The notes under the pieces: generated by a model
Told to the model about the DNA's origin: nothing
Seen by the model: only the letters and a program-made list of their open reading frames with translations
The model's database searches: none
Shown here: piece by piece, positions 41,640-52,400 of the stretch
Layout of the letters: every line of letters begins with the position of its first letter
How positions within the stretch are numbered: position 1 is the first letter of the stretch
From: Scilla litardierei
Lineage: Eukaryota > Streptophyta > Magnoliopsida > Asparagales > Asparagaceae
Length of the DNA stretch: 64,000 bases
Assembly: GCA_030789695.1 (NCBI GenBank)
Contig: CM061133.1
Span: 99,281,128-99,345,127 of the forward strand
Direction of reading: 5' to 3'
Program-made: the position numbers and the translations under genes

Positions 41640-42896
41640 TTTTCATCTCCATGTTTTGCCCATAAATGCTCGATCAGTGCATTCCTAAGTTCAATATGAG
41701 CAACTTTGTCTTCGATCAGTGCGTTCATCCTCAATGATCATATTGTGCATTATAATGCATGCAGACATGATATCATGGAGCACACGCTTATCCCAAAAAC
41801 GTGCTGGCCCTTTGATAATGGCAAATCGTGCTTGAAGGACTCCAAATGCTTGCTGCACATCTTTTCGACATGATTCTTGCATCATTGCAAAATATTTTTT
41901 CTTTGGGCCTTGAGGGTTGGAAATAGTTTGTACAAGAGTTGACCATTTGGGGTATATGCCATCAGCTAAGTAATAACCAACATTATATTCTTTACCATTA
42001 ATAGTATACTGAACGGTAGGGGTAATACCTTGGGTTAGGTTTGCAAAAAGATTAGATGAGTGCAACACATTGATGTCATTGTTGGAACCCGGTAGTCTAA
42101 AATACGCATGCCAAATCCACAAGTCGTAAGAAGCCACTGCCTCAAGAATAATAGTTGGCCCACCATGGCGACCTAAGTATTGTCCCGCCCAAGCCTTTGG
42201 ACAGTTCTTCCATGGCCAATGCATACAATCTAGACTTCCCAACATTCCTGGAAACCCTCGATCTTCACCTTTCTGCAGTAATCGTTGAACATCATTGGCA
42301 TTAGGTGATCTAAGATATTCATCTCCAAATACCTCTACGATTGCCCGACAAAATTTCTTTACACATGATATTGCAGTAGACTCTCCAATTCGTACATATT
42401 CATCTGTACTATCGGCAGCCACTCCATACACTAATATTCTAAAAGCTGATGTTACCTTTTGCAAAGTAGACAATCCAAGTTGGCCGAGAGCATCCACTTT
42501 TTGCACGAAGAAGGTGTCGTATTCTTTCACTGCATGAACGATACGGAGAAAAAGAGATCTCTGCATGCGAAATCTTCTTCGAAAGAGATTTTCTCCATAT
42601 GTAGGATTCTCAGAAAAATAATCATTCAATAGTCGGGTTTGACCAGCCTCTCTTCCGCGGTTGATGACTTTATGGCCATGAATTGATCCTCGACGTACTG
42701 GTTCTTCATCATCTCCAATGCATTGAGCTAGGGCCTCATTATTGGAAGCATAAATTTGAGCTAGTAATGCATCCTCATCTTCCCATTGCTGAGATGCCTT
42801 CTCCCACTCAGCCATTTGTGTCGCTAAATCAAAAGAAAGGGGTAGAGAATTTGATTCATCATTGGAGCTCGAAGAAGGACCGGCTCTATAGCTCAT
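41640..42896 (-). pseudogene. PIF/Harbinger DDE transposase, C-terminus frameshifted
   Basis: A 401-residue frame from 42896 with plant Harbinger transposase features. These are a helix-turn-helix-like N-terminal part (FRMQRSLFLRIV), the first catalytic aspartate in LGSLDCMHW, the second in GSNNDINVL, a YYLADGIYPKW segment, and the final acidic residue in the QESCRKDVQQAFGVLQARF region. All three catalytic positions appear present. The frame ends at 41691; the usual C-terminal LRNALIEHLWAKHG continues in another frame at about 41690-41640, so a small deletion has truncated the enzyme. It cuts and rejoins the element ends together with the Myb-like partner. Confidence 0.9.
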
Positions 42897-42969
42897 CGTA
42901 AAGGATTTGTTGATGATACAATGTTAATTTGATGTTTTAAAGAAAATATATCATAGCTTTTATAGATTT

Positions 42970-43950
42970 GTTTCTCCTTGTCTTCCACTAGCATTGGATT
43001 CCTATCTCATTGGATTCCCGTCCAAGACATACACATAGCATTGGATTCTCACAGCTATGATTTGTTTCTTCTTGTCTTCTACCTAGCATTGGATTCTCAT
43101 CTCATTGGATTCCGAATCAAGCCATACACCTAGCATTGGATTCCAACATCATGATTTGTTTCTCCTTGTCTTCCACCTAGCATTGGATTCTTATCTCATT
43201 GGATTCCCGTCCAAGACATACACCTAGCATTGGATCCACACAGCTATGATTTGTTTCTTCTTGTCTTCTGCCTAGTTTGGATTCTCATCTCATTGGATTC
43301 TGAATTAAGCCATACACCTAGCATTGGATTCCAACATCATGATTTGTTTCTCCTTGTCTTCCACCTAGCATTGGATTCCTATCTCGTTGGATTCCCGTCC
43401 AAGGCATACACCTAGTATTGGATTCTCACAGCTATGATTTGTTTCTTCTTGTCTTCTACCTAGCATTGGATTCTCATCTCATTGGATTCCGAATCAATCC
43501 ATACACCTAGCATTGGATTCCAACATCATGATTTGTTTCTCCTTGTCTTCCACCTAGCATTGGATTCCTATCTCATTGGATTCCCGTCCAAGGCATACAC
43601 CTAGCATTGGATTCTCACAGCTATGATTTGTTTCTTCTTGTCTTATACCTAGCATTGGATTCTCATCTCATTGGATTCCGAATCAAGCCATACACCTAGC
43701 ATTGGATTCCAACATCATGATTTGTTTCTCCTTGTCTTCCACCAAGCATTGGATTCCCGTCCAAGACATACCCCTGGCGTTGGATTCTCATAGCTATGAT
43801 TTGTTTCTTTTTGTCTTCTACCTAGCATTGGATTCTCATCCATTGGATTCCGAACCAAGCCATACACCTAGCATTGGATTCCCACATCTATGATTTGTTT
43901 CTCTTTGTCTTCCACCTAACATTAGATTATCATGCATCCAACTAATCTCA
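42970..43950. repeat. Tandem repeat array between the two Harbinger genes
   Basis: A unit of about 187 bp begins near 43128, 43315, 43503 and 43690, with partial units on both sides. Each contains several CCTAGCATTGGATTC sub-repeats and ATGATTTGTTTCTYCTTG. It fills the divergent promoter interval. The frames are repeat translations. Confidence 0.85.
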
Positions 43951-44038
43951 TATAAATATCCACCTAGCAATACCTCACGTTCAAGTCATCCACTCTTCTT
44001 TCTTTCTTAAATCTAAAATCTATTTTCTCATATCTCTA

Positions 44039-45206
44039 TGGCTAATAAGCCAAGTATTCATGGAAAATCTTTCTCCGTTAAGGAAGATGTAGTCTTATGC
44101 TCTGCATGACTTGAGGTTTCTCAAGACCCTATAATGGGGTGCAATCAAAAGAAAGACCGGTTATGGGAGCGTATTTCTACAATATTTATGCTCGTAGACC
44201 TCCTCATTGCGTGGAAGCCTGAACATCAAAGTCTCTCTCATGTCGCTTGTCTTTAATTTCTAAGGCTATAAATAAGTTTCGCGGATGCATTCGTCAAATT
44301 GAGTGTCTTAATCCAAGCGGCGCTTCCAAGTTGGACATTGTAAGTAACTATTTTTCTTTATTTATGATTAATATATAATATTTGATAATAAAATTTATTT
44401 CTTTGTTTGTAGATTCAACGTGCTAAAATTTTATTCTCGCAAGATCTGATGAGAAAAAAGGGTTTGTATTTGATCATGTCTGGGCCATCCTAAAGGACGC
44501 TGAGAAATGGGCTGATATACCGTATGGATCTCCTGCAACTTCTAGAGCTTCACGAACTAACATCTCTCAAGACTCTGAAGAAAGGTCTGCATTTAATTCA
44601 AGAAGCTTGGATCTGAATACAGATGAAGAGGTGCAAACACCAATCGGAGAGGAGCAAGTGGTAGACAATAACTCACTTAACCGACCAACTGGAAGGAAGA
44701 AAGAAAAGATGAAAAAAAGACAGTCAAGTGAACAATATAAAATGTTTGAATCAATAGCAGAAGGAAATCGAGAAATTTTAAAGACATTAAAATGGGGACA
44801 AGAAGGGCGAGAGAAGGATTTTTCAATGCGTTACCAACTTGCATGATCACGGCTAAAATGAGAAGAAAAATTAGAGATTGAGCAAGTGCATCAAAGACTA
44901 GAGCGAGAGCGTCAAGAGAAAGAAATTATGGAAAAATATCTAAATTCTATAACTGATCCGATCGAACGAGAATATTTTCAAAAGAAAAAAGATCAAATTT
45001 TAAGCATGCACAATACTTCTGAAGCTTTCCGGCCATCACCTATATTTAATCATTATACTCCTAGTGCTTTCAATCAATATCAAGGTGGATATCATAGTGG
45101 TGGATATGATGCAGGTGGATCTGGAGCTGGTTATTATGGCGGAAGTGGTCATGGAGGACATGGATATCAGGAGAGTGGCACGGGAGATGACCTACTGGAG
45201 TTTTAA
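44039..45206 (+). pseudogene. Harbinger accessory gene (Myb/trihelix-like DNA-binding ORF), broken
   Basis: Start at 44039 with GKSFSVKEDVVL, the N-terminal DNA-binding domain of Harbinger ORF1 (trihelix/Myb-like), then SQDPIMG and NQKKDRLWERI. A TGA near 44108 replaces the usual tryptophan codon, and a frameshift near 44200 precedes INKFRGCIRQIECLNPSGAS. A canonical intron runs GTAAGT...TTTGTAG (about 44340-44412). Exon 2 gives KGFVFDHVWAILKDAEKWAD, a basic region, a coiled coil (LERERQEKEIMEKYL) and a Gly/Tyr-rich tail. The partner protein brings transposase to the ends. This copy is inactive. Confidence 0.85.
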
Positions 45207-45642
45207 TTTTAGTCCTAATTTTATGTTATGTTGTAATTTCGATCTGTTGTATCTTTTAATTTTTAAAGTGTTGTATTTTACTTTTAATCAATGCATTTTG
45301 TTTAATGTTATATGTCTCATAATTTTTATTTTAATATTTTTCATCAAAATTATTATTATAAAATAATAATACTTTTATATTATTTCTATATAATAATAAT
45401 AATTTTATATTATTATTGTAAAATAATAATAATTTTATATTATTTATAATTTTCTTCCGTGAAGAAATAATGTATTAGATTATCACATTTTAATGATAAA
45501 TAGCTTTCATTAGTAAAGCTTAAACAAAGAGAAAATAAGATTTGAAGATGGTGGGTTGGAGTTGTCCATCCTCCAAAATGGCATCTTTTAGAGATATTCC
45601 ATTTTGTAGGGGGATGTTTAGAGATGTGGGTTGGAGTTGCTC

Positions 45643-45645
45643 TGA
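45643..45645. repeat. Target site duplication (right), PIF/Harbinger element
   Basis: The bases tga match 34864-34866. Confidence 0.7.
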
Positions 45646-46140
45646 GGCTGTGACTGAGAGGAATTGAAGAAGCTAGCCTCAGAAAGAAGGCTAACAGCTA
45701 GCCTCAGAATGAGAGAGAGCGAAGAAGGCAAGAAAGCTAACAACTTGGGTAATTTGGAAACAATTTAATTTGGGGATAAGCATGAGAATTCTCGAGGGTA
45801 TTATAGAAAGAAGAGACTGGACAGTTCTGAATTCGCGCTTGCCTCGCGTGTTTGCCTCGTGTGTTGAATTCGTGCTCCAAACTCGCGGTTGAGGGTTGTC
45901 GATAATGCGCGCGCTTCCCGATAATGCGCGTGCTTTCCCCCAACGTGGGTTTTTTTGGGTTTTAAAGGATATTTGACGTTGGCTGAGGTTGTTAAGGGTA
46001 TTAGGTTTTTTTGGTTTTTAAAAAATGCAAAAGAAAGTGGCCTAGTCACTGAGCACAGTCAGCATTATTTTGTCCTAGTCATATTTTGGGTGCAACGTAG
46101 GACAAAATTCAAAAAAAGTCGTGAATTGTATAATAGATAT
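45646..46140. other. CACTA internal sequence, no gene seen
   Basis: It contains a short duplication of GCTAGCCTCAGAA (about 45672-45706) and a repeated GATAATGCGCG-type sequence (45901-45930). No convincing coding sequence. Confidence 0.4.
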
Positions 46141-46745
46141 CTCACATTTAACCATATAGCATATCACATATAACACTTTGTGTGTGGGTCTGCGTATATA
46201 TATCAGTAGGAATTACCCGTGCACATAGTGCACCAGTATTAAAGTCAAAACAGACCCACATAAATATCAAGATGGGCAACGCGTTAGAGCATCTCCAACT
46301 ACCCCCTTCAAAAAATCCCCTTCAATGAATATGCTTTAAAGATTCCGTTATGAAGGATGTGCAACTCCAACCCGCCCTCTTCAAAACGTATTTTTTCATT
46401 TTTATTTATCTTTATTGAAATACTTAATGAAAATTTTGTATTTTAGACATGGATTAATATAACAACCAATATTTCTTTATTAGATAAATTTATAATGAAA
46501 TATAAAATTATAATTAATCTATAAATAAAATTATTTTGGTTAAATTATTATATATTATAATTAAATCTGTCTTCTCAATAATGCTGGGTTGGCGCTCCAC
46601 CGTACTTCAAAATGACAAAATGAAGCACGGTTGGAGATGCTCTTAGGGCTAGGGTTAGGGTTAGGGTTAGGGTATTGGTTAGAATGAGTCGCAGAGTTGA
46701 GTTTCAAATTGATTCGTGATAAGCGTGCACGTGTGAATGCGAAAA
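46141..46745 (+). repeat. Direct repeat copy A (interrupted by a MITE)
   Basis: It is homologous to 47832-48085: an ATATAACACTTTGT segment, ACCCGTGCACATAGTGCAC, then GGTTAGAATGAGTCGCAGAG and a GCGTGCAC segment. The MITE 46287-46642 splits this copy at a TTA. The ACCCGTGCACATAGTGCAC block resembles sequence near plant Helitron starts, but no Helitron terminus was established. Confidence 0.65.
46287..46642. mobile_element. Tourist-like MITE (PIF/Harbinger-type)
   Basis: A 356-bp non-coding element with 13-bp terminal inverted repeats GAGCATCTCCAAC and a TTA duplication (46284-46286 and 46643-46645). The TIR resembles that of the large Harbinger element (GAGCAACTCCAAC), so a transposase of this type could have moved it. 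The paralogous copy at 47832-48085 shows the empty site. Confidence 0.9.
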
Positions 46746-46861
46746 CGAAGCACGCGCTTTGATTATGACTTAGTTTATCTGTCCATGGACTTCAAGTATG
46801 ATACCATTCTACAACTTAATTATATCCAAACTTTGATGTGTTTGGATTAATTAAGGTTAAG

Positions 46862-47065
46862 TTATATATATATGTGTGTGTGTGTATGTATGTATATATG
46901 TATGTATGTATGATATATGTATGTGTGTGGGAGAGGAGGGGGTGTGTATGATATATGATATATGTATGTATGAATGATATATATGTATGATATATGACAA
47001 TATCTATCTTTACTCACCCCCTCCTCTCCCCCCCACACACACACACACATACATACATACATACA

Positions 47066-47096
<31 letters not shown>

Positions 47097-47100
47097 TGAA
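46862..47100. repeat. Microsatellite cluster (TATG/TG and CATA repeats)
   Basis: Runs of GTATGTAT, TGTG and CATA units, with an inverted arrangement of CCCCCTCCTCTCCCC against GGAGAGGAGGGGG. Frames with MYVCMYVC are repeat translations. Confidence 0.85.
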
Positions 47101-47831
47101 AAGTAAGTAATTTTTCCATATAAGGAGAACCGAGGGAATGCCAGGACAGATAGCCAAGGGCGCAGACTTGGGAGAGGTAGAGAAGCAGTCACCAAGCACC
47201 AGCACAGATAGCCAACATGTCCTGACCCCATAGCAATACAACCAGAGAGCCACCCCCACACTCACACATATACATCCAGCCAACACATGCACATCAGCAT
47301 GGCGACAAACCACATCACCAACAACCACAAAATCACAACAGCTACAACCCTACACAACCAGCATAGTCATAGTTTTAGGCTGCTAAGGCCAGCGAAGGCT
47401 CCCCTCACTACAGAGCCGCCCTTCGAGCGTGTAGTCACCCGATGAGCCACTGGAATAGATTTCTTAGACTTTTCTTTAGCACCCGCTTCAGCCATTAGTG
47501 CCCTCCACTCCGGGTTATCCACGACCATCGGGAATGGCAGAGGCCCAAACCAAGGGTCGCAGGCCAGCGAACGTGGCACAAAAGGGGACTTGCCCCGATC
47601 CTGAGGCATCACCGATGGCCCAGGCAGTACATGTGGGGGACATAGCCCCCCAGCATCACGGGATGGAGGATGGGACGGCCCGATCTCGGCTGGGCAGCAA
47701 CCAGGGGAACAGCCGGCTCCACAACCCTGCTAACGATGTGGGGGCAGAGGCAGCCAATCCGGACCAGATAGATTCACACCCTCACCCTCAGTCTCCTCCA
47801 CAATGATCTCCTCATCAACCTCGGAATCTTA
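47101..47831 (-). other. Unassigned sequence with a short minus-strand frame
   Basis: The minus strand 47612-47367 encodes 81 residues with a Lys/Arg/Ser-rich C-terminus (AHRVTTRSKGGSVVRG) and has ordinary codon composition, unlike the flanking AT-rich sequence. It could be a piece of a captured gene or of a non-LTR element. I do not recognise it. Confidence 0.3.
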
Positions 47832-48085
47832 TAACATATCTCACCTATAACCATATAACATATCACCTATAACACTTTGTTTTTGGGTATGCGTATATAT
47901 AGCGATCACTAGAAAGTACCCGTGCACATAGTGCACATGGATCAAAGTCAAAACACACATTGATAAATATCATGATGGGCTACGCTTTAGGTCTATGGTT
48001 AGGTTTATTGTTAAGGTTAGAATGAGTCGCAGAGTGGGGTTTTCCCTTGATTCATGCCAAGCGTGCACATGCGAATGCGAAAATA
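47832..48085 (+). repeat. Direct repeat copy B (uninterrupted)
   Basis: Paralogue of 46141-46745 without the MITE. It reads CTACGCTTTAGGTCT where copy A has the insertion at TTA. It serves as an empty-site control. Confidence 0.65.
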
Positions 48086-49391
48086 GTAGGAAATTGAGAA
48101 ATGTTGCAATTCATTCTTAGTGATAACAATAAATTATTACTTATTTGCTAGAAAAATTATGAAACAAAGAATAAATATACATTAAAAATATTTTTAAACA
48201 ACATAATTTAAAAAAATTAAAAAAATTGCTCTTTATATGCATCGTCTTATTGATCTTATCAATATAGTAAATTTGGTTCATTAAAATATTTCAATAAACA
48301 TACAACATGCTTTATAAAAAGAAAAAAATTCATTATTTGCATAGCTATGAAGTATGTCAAGTAAATTTTAATTAAATACGTTATCATATTACATATACTT
48401 AATAGGCAATAGATGATACTACATTATAAAATGCAGTGCATTAAGATTCCAAGTTTCATAATACAATTCCAAGTTGTAAACTTTAGGAAAGTAGTGTTGG
48501 GGTTCTATCTCCTCCTCCGATTGTTTTGAACCCTAGGGTTAGGGTTCTGTCTCCTCATCCGATCGTATTGAACCATATGGTTAGGGTTTGAGAGAGCGTG
48601 AGAGGAAGGGAGGGAGGGAGGGAGGGAGGAAGGGCGTGATCTGCCCATAACTGGGTAGACTTTTGCCCAGAAAATTGGGCAGAAGTCTGCCTAATTTTCT
48701 GGGCAGACTCTGCCAAGAGCACTCGACCTTTGCTTTCGGCTGGGTCACACATGCACTCAATTGCACGCTTGGTTTCTGGGCAAACTCAAATTTTGAAGCA
48801 TTTCTAGTTAAACTCAATTTTTATAAGTGTTTCTTTTTATACTCGGTTATTACTTTATTTGTTTTACATTCTAACTTATTATTTTTTGGTAGGGTCAACA
48901 TGGCGATGGCGGTATTGGTAATGGAGGTCCTTCACGACCTGAGGGTGGCAGCGGTCTTGGCGAGGGGAGCGGGATTGGGGGCGATGGCGACGGTGGCGAT
49001 GGCGTTCGATAGCGGGCTTGGGGGCGATGGTAACGATGGCAACGATGGCGTTCGATAACGGGCTTGGGGGCGATGGCGACGATGGCGATGGTGGTGTTCG
49101 ATGATGTCGATCGCAAGGCGTTCGATGGCGTTGGTACGGGCATGGGGATGGGGATGTTGGTGGTGTAGGGTGTCGGTATTTTATGTTTTATTGTTGTCAT
49201 ATGTTTATTTTTTAAACTACGGTCGTTGGATATGTATAATATACTTTATTTGATCGATTTTTTCGATTAATTTATGCATTTCCTTTTAATTAGTTGCTTT
49301 CTTTATTTTGTTTTATACAGGTACATATTTAATTATTATAAAAAATTGTATATTATAAGTAGAAAATACACCAATTTTTATTAAAAAATTT
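48086..49391. other. CACTA right-hand internal sequence, AT-rich then repeat-rich
   Basis: AT-rich to about 48590. Then a GGAGG run (48598-48630), an inverted repeat with arms CCCAGAAAATTGGGCAGA and TCTGCCTAATTTTCTGGG (about 48664-48705), and a GGCGATGGCGAC minisatellite with units of about 46 bp (48970-49110). The minisatellite can be read as Gly/Asp-rich peptide but has stops. No real gene is recognised. Confidence 0.5.
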
Positions 49392-49934
49392 ACACTATCA
49401 GCCACGGACAAATCCGTGGCCGATAGTATGATACAGCCACAGAATTGTTCGTGGCCGATACGTATCAGCCACGGATTATGTGCACAAAATTGAGGATTTC
49501 ATGCACATAATCTGTGGACATTACGTAATGGCCACAGACAATTCCGTGACGGATACATACATATGGCCACGACAAAGTCTGTTACCAATAGCATTCGCAC
49601 ATGGTTTGTGTGCACGGATTACGTCAGCTGCGTGCCTATTATCCGTGGCCGTTATATATCGACCACGAAACTTTTCGTGGCCATATATATATGTATCAGT
49701 CACGGATTTGTTCGTGGCTGATACTTTTATATAGTATTTTATTCAGATTATCGGCCACAGACATCCGTGGGCGTTAGTCTATGGCAGATTATCAGCCACA
49801 AAACAGTCCATGGACAAAGGGAGTATCTGCCACTACGGATCGGCCACGAATTTTCAGCCATGGAATTTTTTTCCGTGGCCGTAACGTTTCAGCCACGGAT
49901 TTGTCCGTGGCTGAAAGCCTGATATGTAGTAGTG
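49392..49934 (-). repeat. Right subterminal array and terminus of the CACTA element
   Basis: More than ten palindromic units CCACGGA-nnnn-TCCGTGG, ending in TGTAGTAGTG at 49925-49934. The unit and spacers match the left array. Confidence 0.85.
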
Positions 49935-49937
49935 CAT
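49935..49937. repeat. Putative target site duplication (right), CACTA element
   Basis: The bases cat directly follow the TAGTG terminus and match 24787-24789. Confidence 0.45.
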
Positions 49938-51120
49938 ATCCAACATATGCACTATCTTCTCTAGGGCATAGCCCTTGAAGGAAAGAGATAACTTCATTAC
50001 TCATCATGGATCGCACCTTATCTGATAAGGTGCGATTCATTCTCCTTGACACACAAGGAAGAGTAATCCGAGAGAGAATCCTATTCTCTTTTAAATATGT
50101 AAGGAATTTCATATATAAGTTTTCCTCTTTGATCTCATCGAAGAATCTTAACACTATTTCTGACACTCTACCTCCTAAAGTAGGAGTGTCCTCTTCTTAC
50201 TTATGTAAACATTGGACCACATGCATCACCATGTATGTGTCCTTATAGTTCACTTAACACTTTTTTCCTTTGTCCTACGAATGTATTTCAGCCAATAAGT
50301 TTATAAGACAAGATTTGCAGGTTGCAAATGATTCATAATCACAAAGGATTCATAATCCTTTCTTATGCAACTATTAAGTCTTTCTCATTTTTATATCTTT
50401 GTCTACAATCTTGCAAGAAGATTTATTTATACTTGGAATTTTTCTTTTATTCATCTCATGAATATTTAATGTGTTTCATACATTCAAAACATACACTCCT
50501 TTATTTAGTGTAACAAAATAATTTTATGAAAATGTTCACAACATTTTCCACATGCATCCTTCTTAATCCATAAAGAAACAGATACAATCTCATATTTGGT
50601 ACAAAAATAAGTTGCATGAAATTGAACCATTGCCATAAGGCAATCCTTGGTGAGAATATACTTTATGGTAATAGAAGCAACACTTGATCCAATTTCCAAC
50701 TAGTAGAGTTATCCTACCAATCCCACTCTTCTACTTATTCTCATTCCATGTAACATTTACATATATGACAATTAACTTAGGTATCTTATACCCAACTTAT
50801 ATTAGAATTAGGGGGTTCGTTTTGAATTATGAATACACTTTAAAGATGAGGCGTCATATAATGCGGCGTCATATGCCCATTCTTTCCAAGAGTTCCAAGT
50901 CAGCCTTGCAATTTCTCTTCTAGTGCACACATTAATGAAAAAGAAAAAAAAATACTATGTTAACTTGTCATATGTCAATGCAAATCAAAATTTAATCATC
51001 CAATTATAATAATAAGGTCAAATGGGTGTGATCAAATTAGAGATAAAGTCAACGCTAAACAAGATGTTGCATAATAACATAACAGAGTTATAATGATGTT
51101 GTAGAGGTTCATAAATAAAT
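49938..51120 (-). pseudogene. Host copia remnant: integrase region
   Basis: On the minus strand 50166-49938 encodes an integrase-core remnant with RMNRTLSDKVRSMMSN, the E-helix region common to plant copia integrases (usual form ERxNRTLxxxVRSMMS). The CACTA terminus begins about 25 codons later, so the transposon landed in integrase codons. Upstream (50170-51120) the sequence is degenerate with no clear domain. It continues across copia 2 at 57731. Confidence 0.6.
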
Positions 51121-51125
51121 ATATT
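51121..51125. repeat. Target site duplication (left), copia 2
   Basis: The bases atatt are repeated at 57726-57730. Confidence 0.92.
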
Positions 51126-51282
51126 TGTTGAGTAAACTTAAAGAAGGAGTAACCATGGCTCATAGCGATGGTTCTCTATATATTCATATCCATGAAATAC
51201 CAAGGGTCCCCATTACTAAGTAGTGGGGAGTAATGGAGGGATAGAGAGGTGGGGAGGCCAAAGGCCTCCCTCACTCATAACA
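51126..51282 (-). repeat. 3' LTR of copia 2
   Basis: Ends TGTTG...ATAACA. Same three hairpin positions as copia 1 with different sequence: GGAGGCC/GGCCTCC, CCCCA..AC/GT..TGGGG and an ATGGCTCAT-centred inverted repeat. A TATA-like TATATA lies between the second and third hairpin. Confidence 0.9.
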
Positions 51283-51295
51283 CTCCCCCTTATCC
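51283..51295 (-). other. Polypurine tract of copia 2
   Basis: The minus strand reads GGATAAGGGGGAG directly before the 3' LTR, similar to GATGAGGGGGAG in copia 1. Confidence 0.85.
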
Positions 51296-52170
51296 ATCCA
51301 TTTCTTTGGTCTTAGCCTATAAAGCTAAGTGGGTGGATACTTCTGGATCCAGAGTAATCGTGTTTGCCTCGTTAAAACCTTAGCTATGGAAAACCCAGTG
51401 GGAAAAACCAACAGCTTAAGGAAAAAGAGTACAACCCACAGGTTACTCCCCCTGAACCATACAAGCTTCAGGCTTGCAGATATCCTATGTATCTATACAC
51501 CTATATCCTAAGTATCTATACATCTTCCATAAAATTCCGAAAAGAAAAACAAAATACAATAATCACTCATCTATACAAGTTGCACTCATATCTGGAAGCT
51601 GCTGAAACTAAGGGAGCTCTGACGTGGTATGCTCTACAAACTTGGCAGATGGCTCCATGTCTGTAGACTTTGACCCAGTCATCACTGTGTCTGCAAGGTA
51701 CTGATGGACCTGGCTATGCATATATTTGATTTGATTCTTGGACGATGAGCTTCTCGGAATAGAAGTATGATGTAGACTTAGGATGATGCTGTGTAGATCT
51801 TCAGGAGGTGGTTGTTCATTTTGTGCTTAGTCATCGCGATGATCTTTAACCTGCATATGCAAATATATTTCCATGGTTTCTGATCCTTGACCCTTGGAGA
51901 TAGCGGGGAAGCTATGTATCCATGGTCCAGTGTTGCGCTGCAGGCGTTGCACTGTATCTGTCTAATAGCTTTACTGTAAACGTTCTATAAAGACACGTGC
52001 AGTTGGCCAGATAAAGGAGTTGGGCACTTCAGGACCTAAGATATTCTCCCCCTCTTCCAGTGAATGGAAGGGGTCTTAATGTGCATCCATACAACCAGTA
52101 GGTGTATTTAGTGGATTGCAATTGTCCATGTTTCTTCATCAACTTCAGGTGTATAAAGTTTAATGTCAAA
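51296..52170 (-). other. Copia 2 3' region, homologous to the copia 1 3' end
   Basis: Inverted counterparts of copia 1 sequence lie at 51340-51480 (compare 41160-41290) and further weak matches at 51590-52080 (compare 40700-41000, for example ATCATCGCGATGAC-type sequence). Degenerate RNase H and 3' UTR are likely. No open frame. Confidence 0.5.
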
Positions 52171-52174
52171 TGTT

Positions 52175-52400
52175 TTTCATCTTCTGGATGATGTTTTCAT
52201 CTTATGGATGATGGTTTCATCTTCCTGATGATTATTTCATCTTTAGGATGATAATTCATCTTCTGGATGACCATTCATCTTATGGATGATGGTTTCATCT
52301 TCTGGATGATTATTTCATCTTCATGATGATAATTCATCTTCTAGATGATGTTTTCATCTTCTGGATGATGGTTTCATCTCAGGATGATAATTTCATAGGA
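52175..52400 (-). repeat. Minisatellite, about 21-bp unit, around 11 copies
   Basis: Units of the form TTTCATCTTCTGGATGATGG with variants; each contains the short inverted repeat CATC/GATG. Confidence 0.85.

Larger units (their letters stand above)
34867..45642. mobile_element. PIF/Harbinger DNA transposon with a copia element inserted near its left end
   Basis: The ends GAGCAACTCCAAC (34867-34879) and its inverted copy (45630-45642) define the element, with a 3-bp TSD. It carries two divergent genes: the DDE transposase on the minus strand (41691-42896) and a Myb/trihelix-like accessory gene on the plus strand (44039-45206). This is the standard gene pair of plant PIF/Harbinger elements. 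Copia 1 (35231-41529) lies in its left flank. Without it the element is about 4.5 kb, a normal size. Confidence 0.85.
24790..49934 (+). mobile_element. CACTA (En/Spm) DNA transposon, degenerate, with nested insertions
   Basis: The right end is clear: TGTAGTAGTG at 49925-49934, the inverted CACTA terminus. It is preceded by a dense array of palindromic subterminal repeats (49392-49920), and a matching array lies at 24790-25080. Between them are a tnpD-type transposase (26566-30137) and a tnpA-like gene (30540-32668), both on the plus strand. The left tip has lost CACTA. Within the element lie a PIF/Harbinger element (34867-45642), a MITE (46287-46642), two copies of another repeat and possible captured exons. 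Without the Harbinger insertion it is about 14 kb. It interrupts the integrase of the host copia. Confidence 0.75.

Noticed and set aside
46862..47328. Frames with MYVC repeats
   Set aside because: Translation of CATA/TATG microsatellite.
46141..48085. Helitron carrying the 46-48 kb repeats
   Set aside because: ACCCGTGCACATAGTGCAC is suggestive, but no 5' TC start, 3' CTRR end with hairpin, or Rep/helicase was found.
48663..49058. 131-residue plus-strand frame with Ala/Val/Gly tail
   Set aside because: Spans an inverted repeat and a GGCGAT minisatellite; the Gly/Asp reading in another frame has stops. No conserved domain.
49521..49734. Frames over the right CACTA array
   Set aside because: Translations of the subterminal palindromic repeats on both strands.
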